Shown here: one piece after another, positions 22,222 through 36,861 of the stretch
How positions within the stretch are numbered: position 1 is the stretch's first letter
Layout: each line of letters opens with the position of its first letter
DNA from: Trematomus loennbergii
Taxonomy: Eukaryota > Chordata > Actinopteri > Perciformes > Nototheniidae
Length of the DNA: 64,000 bases
Direction: 5' to 3'
NCBI GenBank assembly: GCA_012861695.1
Contig: JAAOOA010000334.1
Location: forward strand, 1 to 64,000
Program-made: the position numbers and the translations under genes
The notes under the pieces: generated by a model
Database searches by the model: none
The model's input: only the letters and a program-made list of their open reading frames with translations
Told to the model about the DNA's origin: nothing

Positions 22222-25200
22222 TCAACCCTCCTCCTCCTCTTCTTCGTCTCTCAGAGCGTTGCGGACTTTCCTCCAGAATTCCCCGCTTCGTTCCTCCTCC
22301 CGAGGCCACTCCAGGTAGGTGGTGGAGCTCATGAGTTTGCGCAGTTTGCAGAAGCGTTTCGGTATGTCGTCCTTGGACAGCGGTTCGAGCAGAATCAAGA
22401 TGGCCGCGTCACTGCCGGCCTCCCCATCGAAAAGCTGGAAGTGGGAGAAGTCGAGCTCGTAGCGGCACCACTCGGACTGGACGAAGTTCTCGGACAGAAT
22501 GAAGACGGTCCGCCGGCTGCGCTCCATGGCGCTCATGATGTTGTCCACAATCCAGTGACCGGGAAGGAAGTCCCGTTTGTGGAGGCACAGGGTCAGAGGT
22601 CGGGGATTCAGAGAGTCTCCATCATTCTCCCTGTAAGAGTAAAAACCAGACAGCAGGTCATGTTTCTAAACAGAATTAGGTTGATGGTCTGTTTGCCAGC
22701 AGTTCATAGAGTCCTCTTGTGAACCCTTAAATGTTGAGTACCCAAAGTTTTATGCTAGAAATGTTTAGTAGGGTCCCAGCACATAGAAACTGCCGGATGC
22801 TAACCTGCATATGTTGGGCAATTTGCACAATTAGGATAAGTTGGGTGATTAGCATTGTAGCCCATGCAGACAATAGTTTAAGAATGGCTTGGCCGATTTG
22901 GAAATGTTTCAGGATCCACAATGGCTGTTTTAACCAGAAAGTGGCCATATTTGTACTCCAGGTGGACTGATTTTGATGAATTTTGGATTTGGGTTTCAGT
23001 CGAATGCACTTTTTGTAAGTCGCTTTGAATAGAGACATTATCTTAAAGGTCCCCTATTATACTGTTTTTAATCAATATATTATAGGTCTCAGATATATAC
23101 ACAACATGTCTCTGAAGTGTTTGGCTCGAAACACCAAACAGATCATTGCAGCATCCCATAATCCCCTCTGTTTCAGCCCTGTTTCCAAAGTGCTGATTCT
23201 CTGTCTGTTACTTTAGATGAAAATAAGGAGCCCCTCCCCACGCCCCTCTGAGAGAGATTTGGTTAAAAGAACACAATGGTGCTCTAGGAGGAGATTCAGG
23301 TGATAAGGTGGGGGGGGGGGGGTTACCTTGGTTGCTGATTGGCTAATGGTTACACAAGACAAATCGTTATGACATCATAAAGTGGCCAAAATCTGATCAG
23401 CTCATTTTCAGACAGGTTTTTATAAATGGATCAGGACAAAAAGAGAGAGAATCTTTGTTCCTGAAACTTTCAGAGTCTCTTTACACAGAGGGGACACATG
23501 TTGATGTAGAAGAGACATGAAGAAGAGGGGACACATGTTTATGTATAAAATAAATGAATAAGTGGATTTTGCATAACAGGTGACCTTGAATTAAAGTCTA
23601 GTGTGTTTGACGTTACCTCGGCTCCTCCAGCTCGGGTACCAAGAAGTTTTCCACCCAGCTAGCATCTCTCTCGCTGTATGACACGAAGGCGTCGTAAGAT
23701 AGCAGCTCTTCTCTTGGTTGTCGCCGCCGGGAGCTTCTCTTGGCCTTTAGCCACGCCCACATCATCCTGAGATACCAGAACGCATGAAGGCGCCACAGCA
23801 GGACACACAGCCAAGACGCCAATGATCAACGCCACCACACAACTCACGGACACAAACAAAACCCGCCGGCACACAACCACAGAGAGCCTCACCCGCCCCG
23901 CTGGCTCCCCCTGCAGGTAGAGAGGGGAATCGCAGACGTAGTCCTCTCCGTCTGATAAATGCACATCTTCGCCTCCTTTAATGGCCGACTGGAGGAAGTA
24001 GACAAAGTTGCAGGAGCAGACAAATTTGTTTTGGCCCGCCCAGAGGTCCTGGAGGCGTCTGTATGCCTGGAGGTCCGAACGGGTGAACATGTTCAGGGTG
24101 TTTGACTGTGGAAGAGCAAGCAGGGGGTCACACTTATGGTAGCTTATTTTTTCAGAGTTTATTTATTCATTTATTTAACAGGGACAGTGCACATTAATCT
24201 ACATTTCTGTAAATGTGAGTAAGCCAAGAGGCTATTTTTCATCTGTAGTCCCTGGACAGATTTCACACCAGAAGCAAAGTCAATGCAGAGAAGCGGATCG
24301 ACGGAATGGACAAACCCCAGTACAGTACATGAAGCTTTATGTATCTATGTGCAGTAATCATTTTACTACTGTTGTATACACACTTAATATTCCATAATTT
24401 ACACTCTCTTCATTGTATAAATACTGCTGCTTCTTACTCTCTACCCGAATGTGTACTTCTGTCAATTGTAATAATTCTTTTTATGAATGTGCATGCCTTT
24501 TATTTAAGAGTCTCTTTCTACAAGTGTGCTGTAACAATGTACATTTCCCCTTTGTGGGACGAATATAGGAATTCTGATTCATATTTTTATAGTAACTATT
24601 TAAACCCTGCATTTGTTTGGCCACTACTATCATTTGGCGCATTCCCCGGGGCTTGAAGAATACAAGAAGAAATATTAAGATTGGTCCTCACCTGTATGGT
24701 CAGTGTTTGCAGGTTTGGGAACATCCATCCAGGGGGAAGGCTCAGTAACTTGTTCCCAGAGAGATGGAGCTCTCTCAGGGAAGGAAGGATCAGAATGAAG
24801 GCTTTTAGATCGTTGTTGCTCAGATCCAAAACCTGTGGAGGATAAAAATCAATGGTGGACAAAGTCTTAAGATCTATTGCTTAAGTACAATAAGCAGTAC
24901 TGTGTCAGAATATCTGTTATTGTCATCATTCAAAGGCATAACAAAATTCCGTTGGCATCTCTCACTTCAGTAATAGAAATACACACTAAATTAGATCTCA
25001 ATTTACATATTTACACATTTTACAGGCTATAAACTGTCAATATTCAAAACTACAAAAGTGTAAATATAATTGTGTTCCTAAATAGATGCTAAAAATTTCC
25101 ATAAATGCTAGATAAATATTGATGAATGTTTGTGGTGACGGTCTTTGAGGGGTGGAGGTGTGTTTATGTTCACAGCTGTTGCAGTGTGTTCTGTATTGGA

Positions 25201-27026
25201 TTACATGGACTCTCTCTCAGTACCTCCAGAGTTTCGGGTAGACAGGGAGAGATGGTTGTGAGTTTGGCCCAGGAGATGTTGAGGTATCGCAGGGTGGAAG
25301 GCCAGGAGCAGCCCCCGGGCATGGAGATGAATCCATTCCTGCTGACGTCCAGGTGGGTCAGTTTGGAGAGATTTGTCACCAGCCGGCTCACCGTGGACAA
25401 AGACTGCAGAGAAGCAACGTCGTCTTAAAATCTGGGGCCTTATTTTTCAATGTATTCTTATATTGAAAGGAGTACTGCTAATATGCTGCCCCTTATGCTT
25501 GGAATAATGTACAGAAGGAGCTGAAACTCTCAGATTGTATCACTATGGGGGAATTCAGGTCCATCTTAAAGGACAGAGAACAAGAATCCATTGGTCGATG
25601 TGATTGCTCTTATTTCCCATAATTGAAGTCGTTTTTAAATTGTGCCAGTTTTTTATGTTTTATAATAGTTTCTATTATTTGCATATTGACTGGTTAAAGG
25701 TGGGGTAGGTAAGTTTGAGAAATCGGCTCGAGATACACTTGTTGTTATATTCCATGGAATGCTCTTAACATCCGATAGCAATGAATATCTGAAGTGCTTT
25801 GACAAAAAATCCATAAAAAAATATCATCTGTGGAAGCTGTATACTGTAAAAAGCACGACCAATCATTTTAGCCGGCCCGGCTAAAATAACTGGATGGCCT
25901 ACCTGCCTGTCAGCCTTCCATCTGTGCACAAACTTATCTCGTGCCCTCATTGGTCATGTGCGCGTTCGTGTGTGTTGGAGGAGGGGCTCTGACGGAAGTG
26001 GCAGATTTTCTCCGGTTGTGTATTTTCAAATTCTAGCGATCTCGAGCCGGTTTCTCAAACTTACCTACCCCACCTTTAATGTGCCATTTCATTTGTGTTT
26101 TACGACCGTCTGCCTGTATTGTCTTTGTTCATTTGTTTTAACATTGTTCATTTTGCCCTCTTGGCCAGGTCGCTCTGGAAGAAGAGATTTTAATCTCAAT
26201 GAGACTTTTACCTGGTTAAATAAAGGATATATAGTACTACACAGCCTACGATTACCATGGTAAATATTATGGTAAATTAGGAATGATGGACCTTCTTTGA
26301 ATTATAAGGTGGTATCAATGTTGTATAAAACCACAACAATGGTAAATGTGAATGGACTGTACTTATATAGCGCTTTACGACCCCTTAAAGCTCTTTAGAT
26401 GCTACATGTCATCATTCATACACCGTTGGACATCCGTAGCACCTCGGGGTTAAGTATCTTGCCCAAGGATACGTCGACAACCTTCTGATGAAAGACGATG
26501 CACTGTAAATACAAATAAAATAGAGTAGAAATAGTGCAATAAGAGTCTATATACAAGTAATTGGAATATGATATATTAGATAAATAATTTGTAAGTTGCA
26601 AACAGATGAATGTTTATGGAAGATCTTTCAAAAGTTCAGGTGTTCCACAAGGGATAACAAACAATAACTTGCAGTGAAGCAGCGAACCTGAGAGTGCAAT
26701 CACTACTTGGAAACACTTTAGATCTACGTTTAGGTACAATGAAAGTGCCTCAAAATAATCAATGCAAATGTTCATTGCCCAGAATATTAGCAGTTGGCAA
26801 AGGAAAATCAGAACATAAGAGTTGCCCTCAATGATACCTCTTTAGGTCTAAATGGAGGTACCTTCAGAGCATTTCCGCTGACGTTTAAGACTCGGAGGTC
26901 CTTCAGCGTGCCGTCACCATTGCACAGCGTCTCAGTCAGTGTCAGGTCTGTCAGCAGGTTGTCGGACAGGTCCAGGTATTGCAGGTTCAGCAGCAGGTAG
27001 GTTGTGGCACAGGGCATCACAAACAC
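22222..27026 (-). CDS. tlr2: Toll-like receptor 2, 3' half (LRRs, TM, TIR); 5' exons missing
   Basis: TLR2 is a cell-surface receptor for microbial lipoproteins that signals through MyD88/TIRAP via its TIR domain. Exons in transcript order: 27026-26862, 25403-25224, 24832-24692 (leucine-rich repeats such as [23 protein letters not shown]), 24105-23617 (LRR-CT cysteines [10 protein letters not shown], membrane segment, start of TIR) and 22631-22222 (rest of TIR, stop). All have AG/GT borders and join in phase. TIR box 1 is [11 protein letters not shown], box 2 is [11 protein letters not shown], and box 3 contains FW; the acidic tail is DEEEEEEG. The exon order and the phrases VFVMPC and CKLRKLM match TLR2 rather than other TLRs, and multi-exon tlr2 is known in fish. 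One frameshift is apparent just after the membrane segment (about 23806-23820). The signal peptide and the first half of the ectodomain are absent from the window. Confidence 0.88.
23043..23588. mobile_element. TTAA-type MITE in tlr2 intron
   Basis: Begins TTAAAGGTCCCCTATTATAC and ends with the degenerate partner TTGCATAACAGGTGACCTTG, in the intron that splits the TIR domain. It belongs to the same family as 14669-15652. A G-run of 12 lies at about 23311. Confidence 0.55.
24144..24320 (-). repeat. LINE 3' tail fragment
   Basis: ATTTAACAGGGACAGTGCAC and the following stretch resemble the 3' ends of fish CR1/Rex-type LINEs in minus orientation. It lies in the tlr2 intron between the last LRR exon and the LRR-CT exon. 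Confidence 0.45.
25430..26227 (+). mobile_element. Rex1-like LINE 3' end, split by a TTAA MITE
   Basis: A short reading frame with the usual LINE C-terminus ([14 protein letters not shown], then [10 protein letters not shown]) is followed by a 3' UTR ending CTGGTTAAATAAAGG. The TTAA-flanked MITE at 25694-26079 was inserted into it. It sits in a tlr2 intron, antisense to the gene. Confidence 0.7.
25694..26079. mobile_element. TTAA-flanked piggyBac-type MITE, clean copy
   Basis: Inverted ends TTAAAGGTGGGGTAGGTAAG sit exactly on a TTAA target. The interior contains GCCGGCCCGGCTAAAATAAC. It is a useful single-copy reference for the nested arrangement at 611-1363. Confidence 0.88.
26340..26485. 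repeat. Short interspersed repeat fragment
   Basis: GGACTGTACTTATATAGCGC and the following TTGCCCAAGGATACGTCGAC words are common in fish retroelement 3' ends. The family was not assigned. Confidence 0.35.
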
Positions 27027-27238
27027 CTTGAGTGGAAAAGCTCATTTGAATTACATCCCTTAATTGTATTCTTAAAGGTCCCCTATTATACTCAGTGATG
27101 GCAAAAGTACACACATCCTTTACTCAAGTAGAAGTACAGATACTCGTGTTTAAAAATACTCTGGTAAAGCAGAGACACCATCGGTCCTACAACGTGAGGC
27201 CTTCATATATACATTACATACATTTAAAGAGTGTTCAG

Positions 27239-28261
27239 GTGTATATCAGTATGTAGTGTCTCTACTTTAAAGAGTCCTCTCCTGCTGATGTCCAGGTGTA
27301 TATCAGTATGTAGTGTCTATACTTTAAAGAGTCTCTCCTGCTGATGTTCATGTGTATATCAGTATGTAGTGTCTCTACTTTAAAGAGTCCTCTCCTGCTG
27401 ATGTCCAGGTGTATATCAGTATGTGTGTCTATACTTTAAAGAGTCCCTCCTGCTGATGTTCAGGTGTATATCAGTATGTAGTGTCTCTACTTTAAAGAGT
27501 CCTCTCCTGCTGATGTTCAGGTGTATATCAGTATGTAGTGTCTCTACTTTAAAGAGTCCTCTCCTGCTGATGTTCAGGTGTATATCAGTATGTAGTGTCT
27601 CTACTTTAAAGAGTCCTCTCCTGCTGATGTTCAGGTGTATATCAGTATGTAGTGTCTCTACTTTAAAGAGTCCTCTCCTGCTGATGTTCAGGTGTATATC
27701 AGTATGTCGTGTCTCTACTTTAAAGAGTCCTCTCCTGCTGATGTTCAGGTGTATATCAGTATGTTGTGTCTCTACTTTAAAGAGTCCTCTCCTGCTGATG
27801 TTCAGGTGTATATCAGTATGTAGTGTCTCTACTTTAAAGAGTCCTCTCCTGCTGATGTTCAGGTGTATATCAGTATGTCGTGTCTCTACTTTAAAGAGTC
27901 CTCTCCTGCTGATGTTCAGGTGTATATCAGTATGTAGTGTCTCTACTTTAAAGAGTCCTCTCCTGCTGATGTTCAGGTGTATATCAGTATGTAGTGTCTC
28001 TACTTTAAAGAGTCCTCTCCTGCAGATGTTCAGGTGTATATCAGTATGTAGTGTCTCTACTTTAAAGAGTCCTCTCCTGCTGATGTTCAGGTGTATATCA
28101 GTATGTAGTGTCTCTACTTTAAAGAGTCCTCTCCTGCTGATGTTCAGGTGTATATCATTATGTAGTGTCTCTACTTTAAAGAGTCCTCTCCTGTAGATGT
28201 TCAGGTGTATATCAGTATGTAGTGTCTCTACTTTAAAGAGTCCTCTCCTGTAGATGTTCAG
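27239..28261. repeat. 57-bp minisatellite, about 18 copies, between tlr2 and rnf175
   Basis: The unit starts GTGTATATCAGTATGTAGTG and ends CTGCTGATGTTCAG. Most units are 57 bp and differ by one or two bases. The unit length is a multiple of three, so long open frames arise on both strands by default. Copies at both edges (27239-27470 and 28140-28261) are the most diverged; the central ones are nearly identical, as expected of unequal exchange. Confidence 0.95.
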
Positions 28262-28363
28262 GTGTAAGGAGACCATGTGCATGCACAGAAACCTATAGAA
28301 CACACTACAGGAGAGGGAGCAGCACAGCAAAAAGACTGATAGGTTATCTTTAAATCGAGTTGA

Positions 28364-28783
<420 letters not shown>

Positions 28784-28992
28784 TAAAATAAATAGTTTAA
28801 TAATATTTATTTCCTCCTTGTTTTATTTATTTACAAATGTTTTCTTCACTTGAAAAATAATCTGCTTCCGGATTTAGGGCACATGCGTATGGATTTTTAT
28901 TCTTCTTAATCTAAAATCCTTAAAATATAAAAATGGGGCTTTTACCATTTGATCCGAGCCCCAGACCTCGGCTCATCAGTTAGCTGTAATAA

Positions 28993-29217
<225 letters not shown>

Positions 29218-29258
29218 TAATTAGTGTCAATGTCCACAAATCCACCTTAAATTCATAT

Positions 29259-29440
29259 ATTAAAGGGGACCTATCATGCAAAATGCACTTTTTGATGTCT
29301 TTGATAGATAAAGATGTGTCCCCGGTGTGTCGGGGAACTCACGCAGCGTCAGACAATAAAACCCTCTCTTTTCCTCCGTACCCAAATCTCTAAAAACGGA
29401 GCTGATCCAGATTTGCGTCCGATATGACGACATATCTGAA
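29259..29440. mobile_element. TTAA-type MITE fragment in rnf175 intron
   Basis: Starts TTAAAGGGGACCTATCATGC, as in the 14669-15652 family; the right end is not preserved. Confidence 0.5.
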
Positions 29441-29474
29441 ATGTGGACCCACGGCACTATCAGAAAGTTCTATC

Positions 29475-29830
29475 GATTTTTGGAGATTTTGAGAAAAAGT
29501 CAGATTTTTTTTAAAAGTAGAATTTAGATTTTGAGAAAAAGTCAGTTTTTTGAAAAATTCGGATTATTTTGAGAAAAAGTCAGATTTTGAGATTTTGAGA
29601 AAAAGTCAGATTTTTTTTTAAAAGTAATGTTGAGATTTTGAGAAAAAGTCGATTTTGAGATTTTGAGAAAAGTCAATTTTTTGAAAAAGTCAGATTTTTA
29701 AGATTTTGAGAAAAAGTCAGATTTCTTTTGAAAAATTACGGATTTTTTGAAAAAGTCAGATTTTTAAGATTGTGAAAAAAGTCCAAATGTTTGAGATTTT
29801 CAGGAAAAAAAAACATTTTGAGAAAAAACT
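29475..29830. repeat. Purine-rich degenerate repeat (AGATTTTGAGAAAAAGTC)n
   Basis: Irregular head-to-tail copies of AGATTTTGAGAAAAAGTC with variable T and A runs fill about 350 bp of an rnf175 intron. Indel-prone homopolymers make the exact sequence unreliable. Confidence 0.9.
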
Positions 29831-30070
29831 CATGTAATACTCATGTATTTTGTACATGACAGGATGTATGATTACCTAGAAGAACCGGTATTCCTCCATC
29901 TTGTGACTGTGTAACTCCCTCTCTTGGATATCAGCATGTGAAGGACACTGTTCAGGAACTAGTTGATGCTCTGTGTGTGATGACTACTTCCATTCTGGAG
30001 AGGATCACAGTACATGGATCCTGAGATTGAAGCTCAAGCCACGAGTGATATCTTTCTAACAGTTATATAA

Positions 30071-30560
<490 letters not shown>

Positions 30561-30674
30561 TGATATTGTTTTCATTTGAATTATTGTTTTGTTTTTGCCC
30601 GGATTTTTCTTTATTTAATGTCTAATCTGCTTTTAGGTTTAAATAAATATTTTCAAAATATAATCACTTTAATA

Positions 30675-31060
30675 CAGTGGTTCTCAAACTTTTTCTGTCC
30701 TTTGGAGAAAAATAGTCACGTAATGGGCCAAGTTAACATTTATTAAAATACATCAATATGAACGTGAGCATTCCTTTAAAAATAATCACTTTGCTGAACA
30801 GTGATAATAAAACAATGCTCCATAAGTCTGTGTGCTCAAAAAAATAAATACATAATACAATTGTGCAATCCCTTTGCTAGAACAATAAGTTATAATACTT
30901 TGCCACTTTGCAAAGAAAATGCTGATATTTGGCACAAGTGTGTCTTATCATTAGTGGCTGCAATGAGCCTGTTTTGCACATTTCTTCAAAACGGTGTTGC
31001 AGGTTCAGAGATTTCTTTTGGGGGTGCTGTGGGGTAGCTTGACGTTTCATAGAGGGTGCT
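30675..31060. mobile_element. hAT-like 5' terminal fragment
   Basis: CAGTGGTTCTCAAACTTTTT at 30676 is a typical hAT/Charlie-type terminus. A possible right end (GTTTGAGACCCACTG) occurs at 31796-31812, but the flanks show no 8-bp duplication, so the two may belong to different elements. Confidence 0.45.
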
Positions 31061-31152
31061 CAAACATTAGGGTTTCCCATTAATGTACCGGGCGCTACAG
31101 TTGAATTTTCTACTGCAACATTCCCCACGCAAATACACAGTGTACCCGCGAC

Positions 31153-31428
31153 TGTTACGGCCCGTCCACACAGCGGCGTGCGTTGAAGCTTGCCGGGGGG
31201 GGGGGGCTGAAACTCGACCAACAACCAATCACATGAATCTCTCGCCCCGGACACACAAGCACGCGGTTTGATTGGCTAGAGCTGGTACTGGCATATATTC
31301 GATTGGCTGACGCTTCCGCCAAGCTTCAAAAGTTGAACATTGCTCAACTTTTTACGCTTCGCTCCCAAATGCAGTTCGGCGAAGCGTGACGTCACCCCAT
31401 TCAAAGTGAATGGGGTGACGGGCCGTTA
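31153..31428. mobile_element. MITE with GTTACGGCCCGTC ends
   Basis: GTTACGGCCCGTC at about 31154 pairs with GACGGGCCGTTAC at about 31416-31428, enclosing 250 bp of non-coding DNA with a G-run. The target duplication is unclear. Confidence 0.6.
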
Positions 31429-31512
31429 CAATGAAGGCTCGATAATCAGCTCACGGCATATAGGTGTAAGCAAGGGTAAAGTGCTATTTTTTATAAGTGG
31501 TGTGTGGACCTC

Positions 31513-32419
<907 letters not shown>

Positions 32420-32933
32420 TAGAGCCTCGCCAAAATGCAATAAGTGCTAAAAAAAAAAAAAAAAAAACAGTCACAGGAAGCGATTCTTCTGCAGTCTCAT
32501 TGTTATCTGAACTGAACGCTTGCACCGTTTCCTGCAGACGGAGGACACTTTGATGCCAAACTTGCTGACAATACGGCAGCACAGATCCAGTGTTTGCTTT
32601 TGGGGGGGGGGGATATGTCGACGGAGATTTTTAATGTGATAAAAACCATCGCTTTACTTTGTACTGTTTCATCCAAATGCCTTTTTAAACGTATTTTGTA
32701 CACTAACAGATCACAGCGTTACAGAAAGGTCTCTCCTGAAGATAGACCCGTTACATTTCATCTGTCTCTGTTTATTTTAAAATGTCTGTTTTTGTCTGTA
32801 CGAAGCTGAGGCTAAACAGTCGACTTAGCATTTCGTTTTTATCCCTTAAATAAAAACTGACAAGACTCATTTTAAGTTAAAGCTGAATATTTTTTTATTT
32901 TTTTTATCCACAATATTAAACTGAATTATAATT

Positions 32934-33095
32934 TTAAAGGGGCCCTATTCTGCCTGAAACGCCTCCATTTACTTCCAGAACACAGTGACATCACTATGGA
33001 ACACTCAGGCTCTACACATTGTTCGTGATAGGCTAAGGGGCGGGACTTCTCTAAGCAGTTGACCAATGACATGAAAATGAATAGGGCCCCTTTAA
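32934..33095. mobile_element. Short TTAA-flanked MITE
   Basis: TTAAAGGGGCCCTATTC at the left and AATAGGGCCCCTTTAA at the right form a clean 162-bp piggyBac-type MITE downstream of rnf175. Confidence 0.85.
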
Positions 33096-33587
33096 CATCA
33101 TTATTTATTGCCACGATTTGTTTACTTTGATCTTAAAATCTATAGAATATGGACACCATTTTTTAATTTGTAATAACATTGCATCTCGTCATATTGAATC
33201 ATCATTAATTGTGCAACCGTAATGTAAGACGACGCTCTTGTTTTGCTCTAGTCTCGAGATGATGTGCCCTAAACATGGGGTCCTCCACATGTTCAGGATC
33301 AGGCGTTTGAATGACTTGAAATCACAAGAGTCTTTTTTCTTTTTGTTATCAGGAACACTGCTGCTGGTATTAACACTTTGTATTTATTAAATATTTGTAA
33401 AACCTCACCAGTGTGTCAGAACATGTTTTATTTTTATGTTTTATGTTCAGTTTCCATGGAGGAGTTTGATTGTTATTCAAATAATTTAAATTAAATGAAA
33501 TCCATCTTTGTTACATTCATGTTTAATACTGTTGCTTGTAGCCTGGACAAACAAACTAGAAAGCTATCGTTAACATGCAATATTTAT

Positions 33588-33712
<125 letters not shown>

Positions 33713-34200
33713 CAGCAAGGCAAGGCAAGGCAAGTTTATTTATATAGCACCTTTCAACACAAGGCAATTCAAAGTGCTTTACAAAAATGAAAGACATTAA
33801 GAAAATGGCATTTAAAATCATTAAAAATAAAAGATAATAAAATAAACATTAAAAGAAAAATACATGGATAAAAGTTACAGTGCTTTAAGATATGAATAGT
33901 TCAATTAAAAGCAGCGGCAAAAAGAAAAGTCTTCAGCCTGGATTTAAAAGTAGTAAGAGTTGCAGCGGACCTGCAGGTTTCTGGGAGTTTGTTCCAGATA
34001 TTTGGAGCATATAACTGAACGCTGCTTCTCCATGTTTAGTTCTGACTCTGGGGACAGAAAGCTGACCAGTCCCTGAAGACCTGAGAGTTCTGGATGGTTC
34101 ATAATTTTAGCAGTAGGTCAGACATGTATTTTGGGCCTAAACCATTCAAAGCTTTATAAACCAGCAACAGTATTTTGAAATCTATTCTTTGACACGCAGG
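33713..34200 (-). mobile_element. L2/Maui-like LINE 3' region, truncated
   Basis: CAAGGCAAGTTTATTTATATAGC marks the 3' end of the element in minus orientation. The following GTCTTCAGCCTGGATTTAAA and ATTCAAAGCTTTATAAACC stretches are typical of this fish family. It stops at about 34199, where the LTR-like sequence begins. Confidence 0.55.
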
Positions 34201-34204
34201 AAGT

Positions 34205-34649
34205 ATTGATGTGTGCTGATTCTCTCGCGTCCAGGAAGAAGTTTAAAGATTAAGAGACAAATGAGTCTCTGAAAGGGTTCAAATTGGTTACTTTAATTTA
34301 AGCAGCGGGTAGTGAACAAACAAAGGGTAGTTGGGGGGGCCTCTCATATGACGCACACCTGCACACTTGCTAGCGTGTTCCACTCTTTGTTTTCCGAGGC
34401 TAGGAAGTATTCTTGATTCGCTTCTGAGCAAGATGCTCGGCAGACATGTGCTACCAAGCAAGCATACTCGCGATTGAGAAACACCCCGTTAGTACTGTAG
34501 CACAGGAAGTCGTCATTGTTGTCAACGTCTTTAGATACAGCTTTCAAAATAAACTTTACTCTGAGTGTTTTCAGAATAAAACAGTTTTTAAAGCTTACTA
34601 TGTGTTTACGCTAAATTACATCATTGAATATTGATTTTAATTTCTAACA
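34205..34649 (-). repeat. Probable 3' LTR of the endogenous retrovirus
   Basis: In minus orientation it starts TGTTAGAAATTAAAATC directly after a purine tract (AAGGAGGA). It shares GGTAGCACATGT-like words with 11760-11790. The outer boundary is a guess, placed where the LINE fragment ends. Confidence 0.45.
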
Positions 34650-34802
34650 ATCCTCCTTACACACCTTTTAAGGTGTGAACACAATACTGAAATCAATGAG
34701 TTCTTCATCTGAACTTTGCATAGTACATATCTCATATCAAAAACATACAATCATAAATGGAATGGTTCAATAACCTTCATCAAAATTACAAACAATACAT
34801 TG

Positions 34803-35110
34803 TGTGAGCCTCTCTGCTCACACAGGGTTCAAAGAGGGACGGAAAGAGCAGGGTTTGGGGTGAACACAGGCGTTTATTAGCACCAAAACAAAGTGTACAA
34901 CACGGGTTGCAAAATGTCGCCCATGTGGGATCCTTCACAGGTCCTTCGGCGACCTCCCAGGATCCTGCCTACTGCAAGACAGACCAGAACCAGGTTACCA
35001 CATGCTTTTATTCAGTGATTGATTACCTGATTCCGATCAGCTGTCTGGCCTCCGGCCGAGCCACTCTCTTCACACCAGCAGCCGCGCCCTAACCACACCC
35101 CGCTGCCACA
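34803..35110. mobile_element. Solo LTR, 308 bp, target duplication CATTG
   Basis: Runs TGTGAGCCTC ... CTGCCACA with exact 5-bp duplications CATTG at 34798-34802 and 35111-35115. The + strand TTTATTAGC near 34873 is consistent with an AATAAA signal if the LTR reads on the minus strand. It is inserted in the retroviral remnant. Confidence 0.85.
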
Positions 35111-35639
35111 CATTGGTTGGTCTTCTAATGTAAAAGTTTTCCCTTGTGCATAACTTTTAGTTTTAACATTCAATATCACTTTTCAAATAGCAGCAACTTG
35201 TGGTATTAGAACATTTCTTACTCCCTCCTTTCACAGAAACCGTTCCCATACGACATTCAGTGTTAAGGCACTTGTTTTACAAAGTATAAAAACATACTAT
35301 TTAAAAATCGCATCACTAATAACAGTATAAAACATAAAAGTTAGAAACCTTTTTCGAATAGTGCAAAGTAATACCACTTTGTAGCTGGTTCTTCATTCTA
35401 ATGATTTCATCATTTGAAGTATCACATCATTTGGACATTCTTTGAACAATCTCATCATTTATCATCCATATCATTTAACATAATTTACACACTGTCATCA
35501 TTTTCATCAATATCTGTATATGGGTTGGGTCGTCTTGTTCTGCTAGTAATTGAAACTGTTCCCTTATGAGAAATGTACTCTCCCCCCTTTCATACTTTTT
35601 AAAGTATGAAAGTAATATGTTCTCTAGAAAAGGCCGTGG

Positions 35640-36250
35640 TGATCAATCGGTACGTTAAGGGTGCGGGTACATGGAATGCAACTACAACATCTACACTCCC
35701 CTGGGCACCCCTATGCTATCCTTGTACACTGTGGAGCCTAAACTCCCTCCTTTGACTGGTCTCCTAGCCCTACTGGTTTTGGGGTGTTTCGCCATGTTGA
35801 TTAACAGCCCCACTGTCATTGGTACTGCATATAAAACATCACTGGCTGTACAAGTGCACAGGTCCCAGTCCAATCCTGTGGCAAGACTGCGTACAAGGTT
35901 TTAGTTCCATGATACCATCAAACATCTACTCTGGGATACGGCATTTCAGACAGTCATTTCTGGGAGAAGATTTTGGTCAGTTACAACAATTGGAGAATTT
36001 CATCACTTATGGTTCCTACTTCATTACCTTTGGGTGGTCTGTTCTAATGCAGTGATAAAGTTCCTTTAATGGTGTGAAAACCGGTGGAATATCAATAACT
36101 CATTATACTAATTTATCTTCAATTCTGGTCTGCTTAAAGAACTATGCTAACCCCTTTAACAGTGTGTGGAACCTTGGGTGTCCGAGCATGTAACAGTTAC
36201 TCCCTCCTTTATCAAGGATTTTAAAAACAGAAGTTATTTCATCAATGGTT
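35640..36250 (-). pseudogene. Retroviral env remnant, surface/transmembrane junction
   Basis: Translated fragments on the minus strand show a QDWTGTC-type surface-subunit end, a basic RARR cleavage-like site at about 35740, and the start of a transmembrane subunit (IGVPRGV at about 35690-35710). Stops and frame changes interrupt them. This matches the layout of fish endogenous retroviral env genes. The chromovirus at 36862-42129 separates this from the env leader at 43.8 kb. Confidence 0.55.
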
Positions 36251-36861
36251 TGTAGTTCAATTTAGGAATTTTCACTTATGGCGGATATGTTTCTACTTTA
36301 AATAACATCTCTAAATTTCAGGTCATCCCTGATTAAATGGATGACCATCAGGAGGTGGTGGCGCTTGTCTTTTAAAAAATAATTTGGTGCCGTGCGCTCC
36401 CTGTGAAGCTGCAAGTAAGATTTAAAACAACTGCGGTGGGTTGAGTGACCCCTTCTCTCTAAACGATATGGGTTGTCAAAAATATGCATCATTGCAATGA
36501 GTGATCCAAGGCCCTGCATGTATTACTCCCAATTATATTGCTTTTTCCAAAATTAAATTTGCATCGCTCTTTGCCCAGTGTCCTTTAAAACTCTACATCT
36601 TGGACAAACAAATGTTATTTCCACCTTAACAGTTCTCCTATGTAATAACTATGCTACAATGGCGAAAACAATACTTTAGATTGGGATACTATATTTGGCT
36701 TGGTATTAGCTCTCCCTTTAACATTGTCCAACAAACACAGATTTGTCTGCTCTTATAGAGTGGTCACTACAACTATCCTTTAGCTGTAGATCAATATTGT
36801 AACACATTAGATCTCTACCAAATTCACCATGAATAAAATCTCTTAGGGAATAATTTGTTTC

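Noticed and set aside
27416..28330. Long open frames on both strands (257 and 304 codons)
   Set aside because: They are produced by a 57-bp tandem repeat whose unit is a multiple of three; the translated units are simple repeats with no domain and both strands are equally open.
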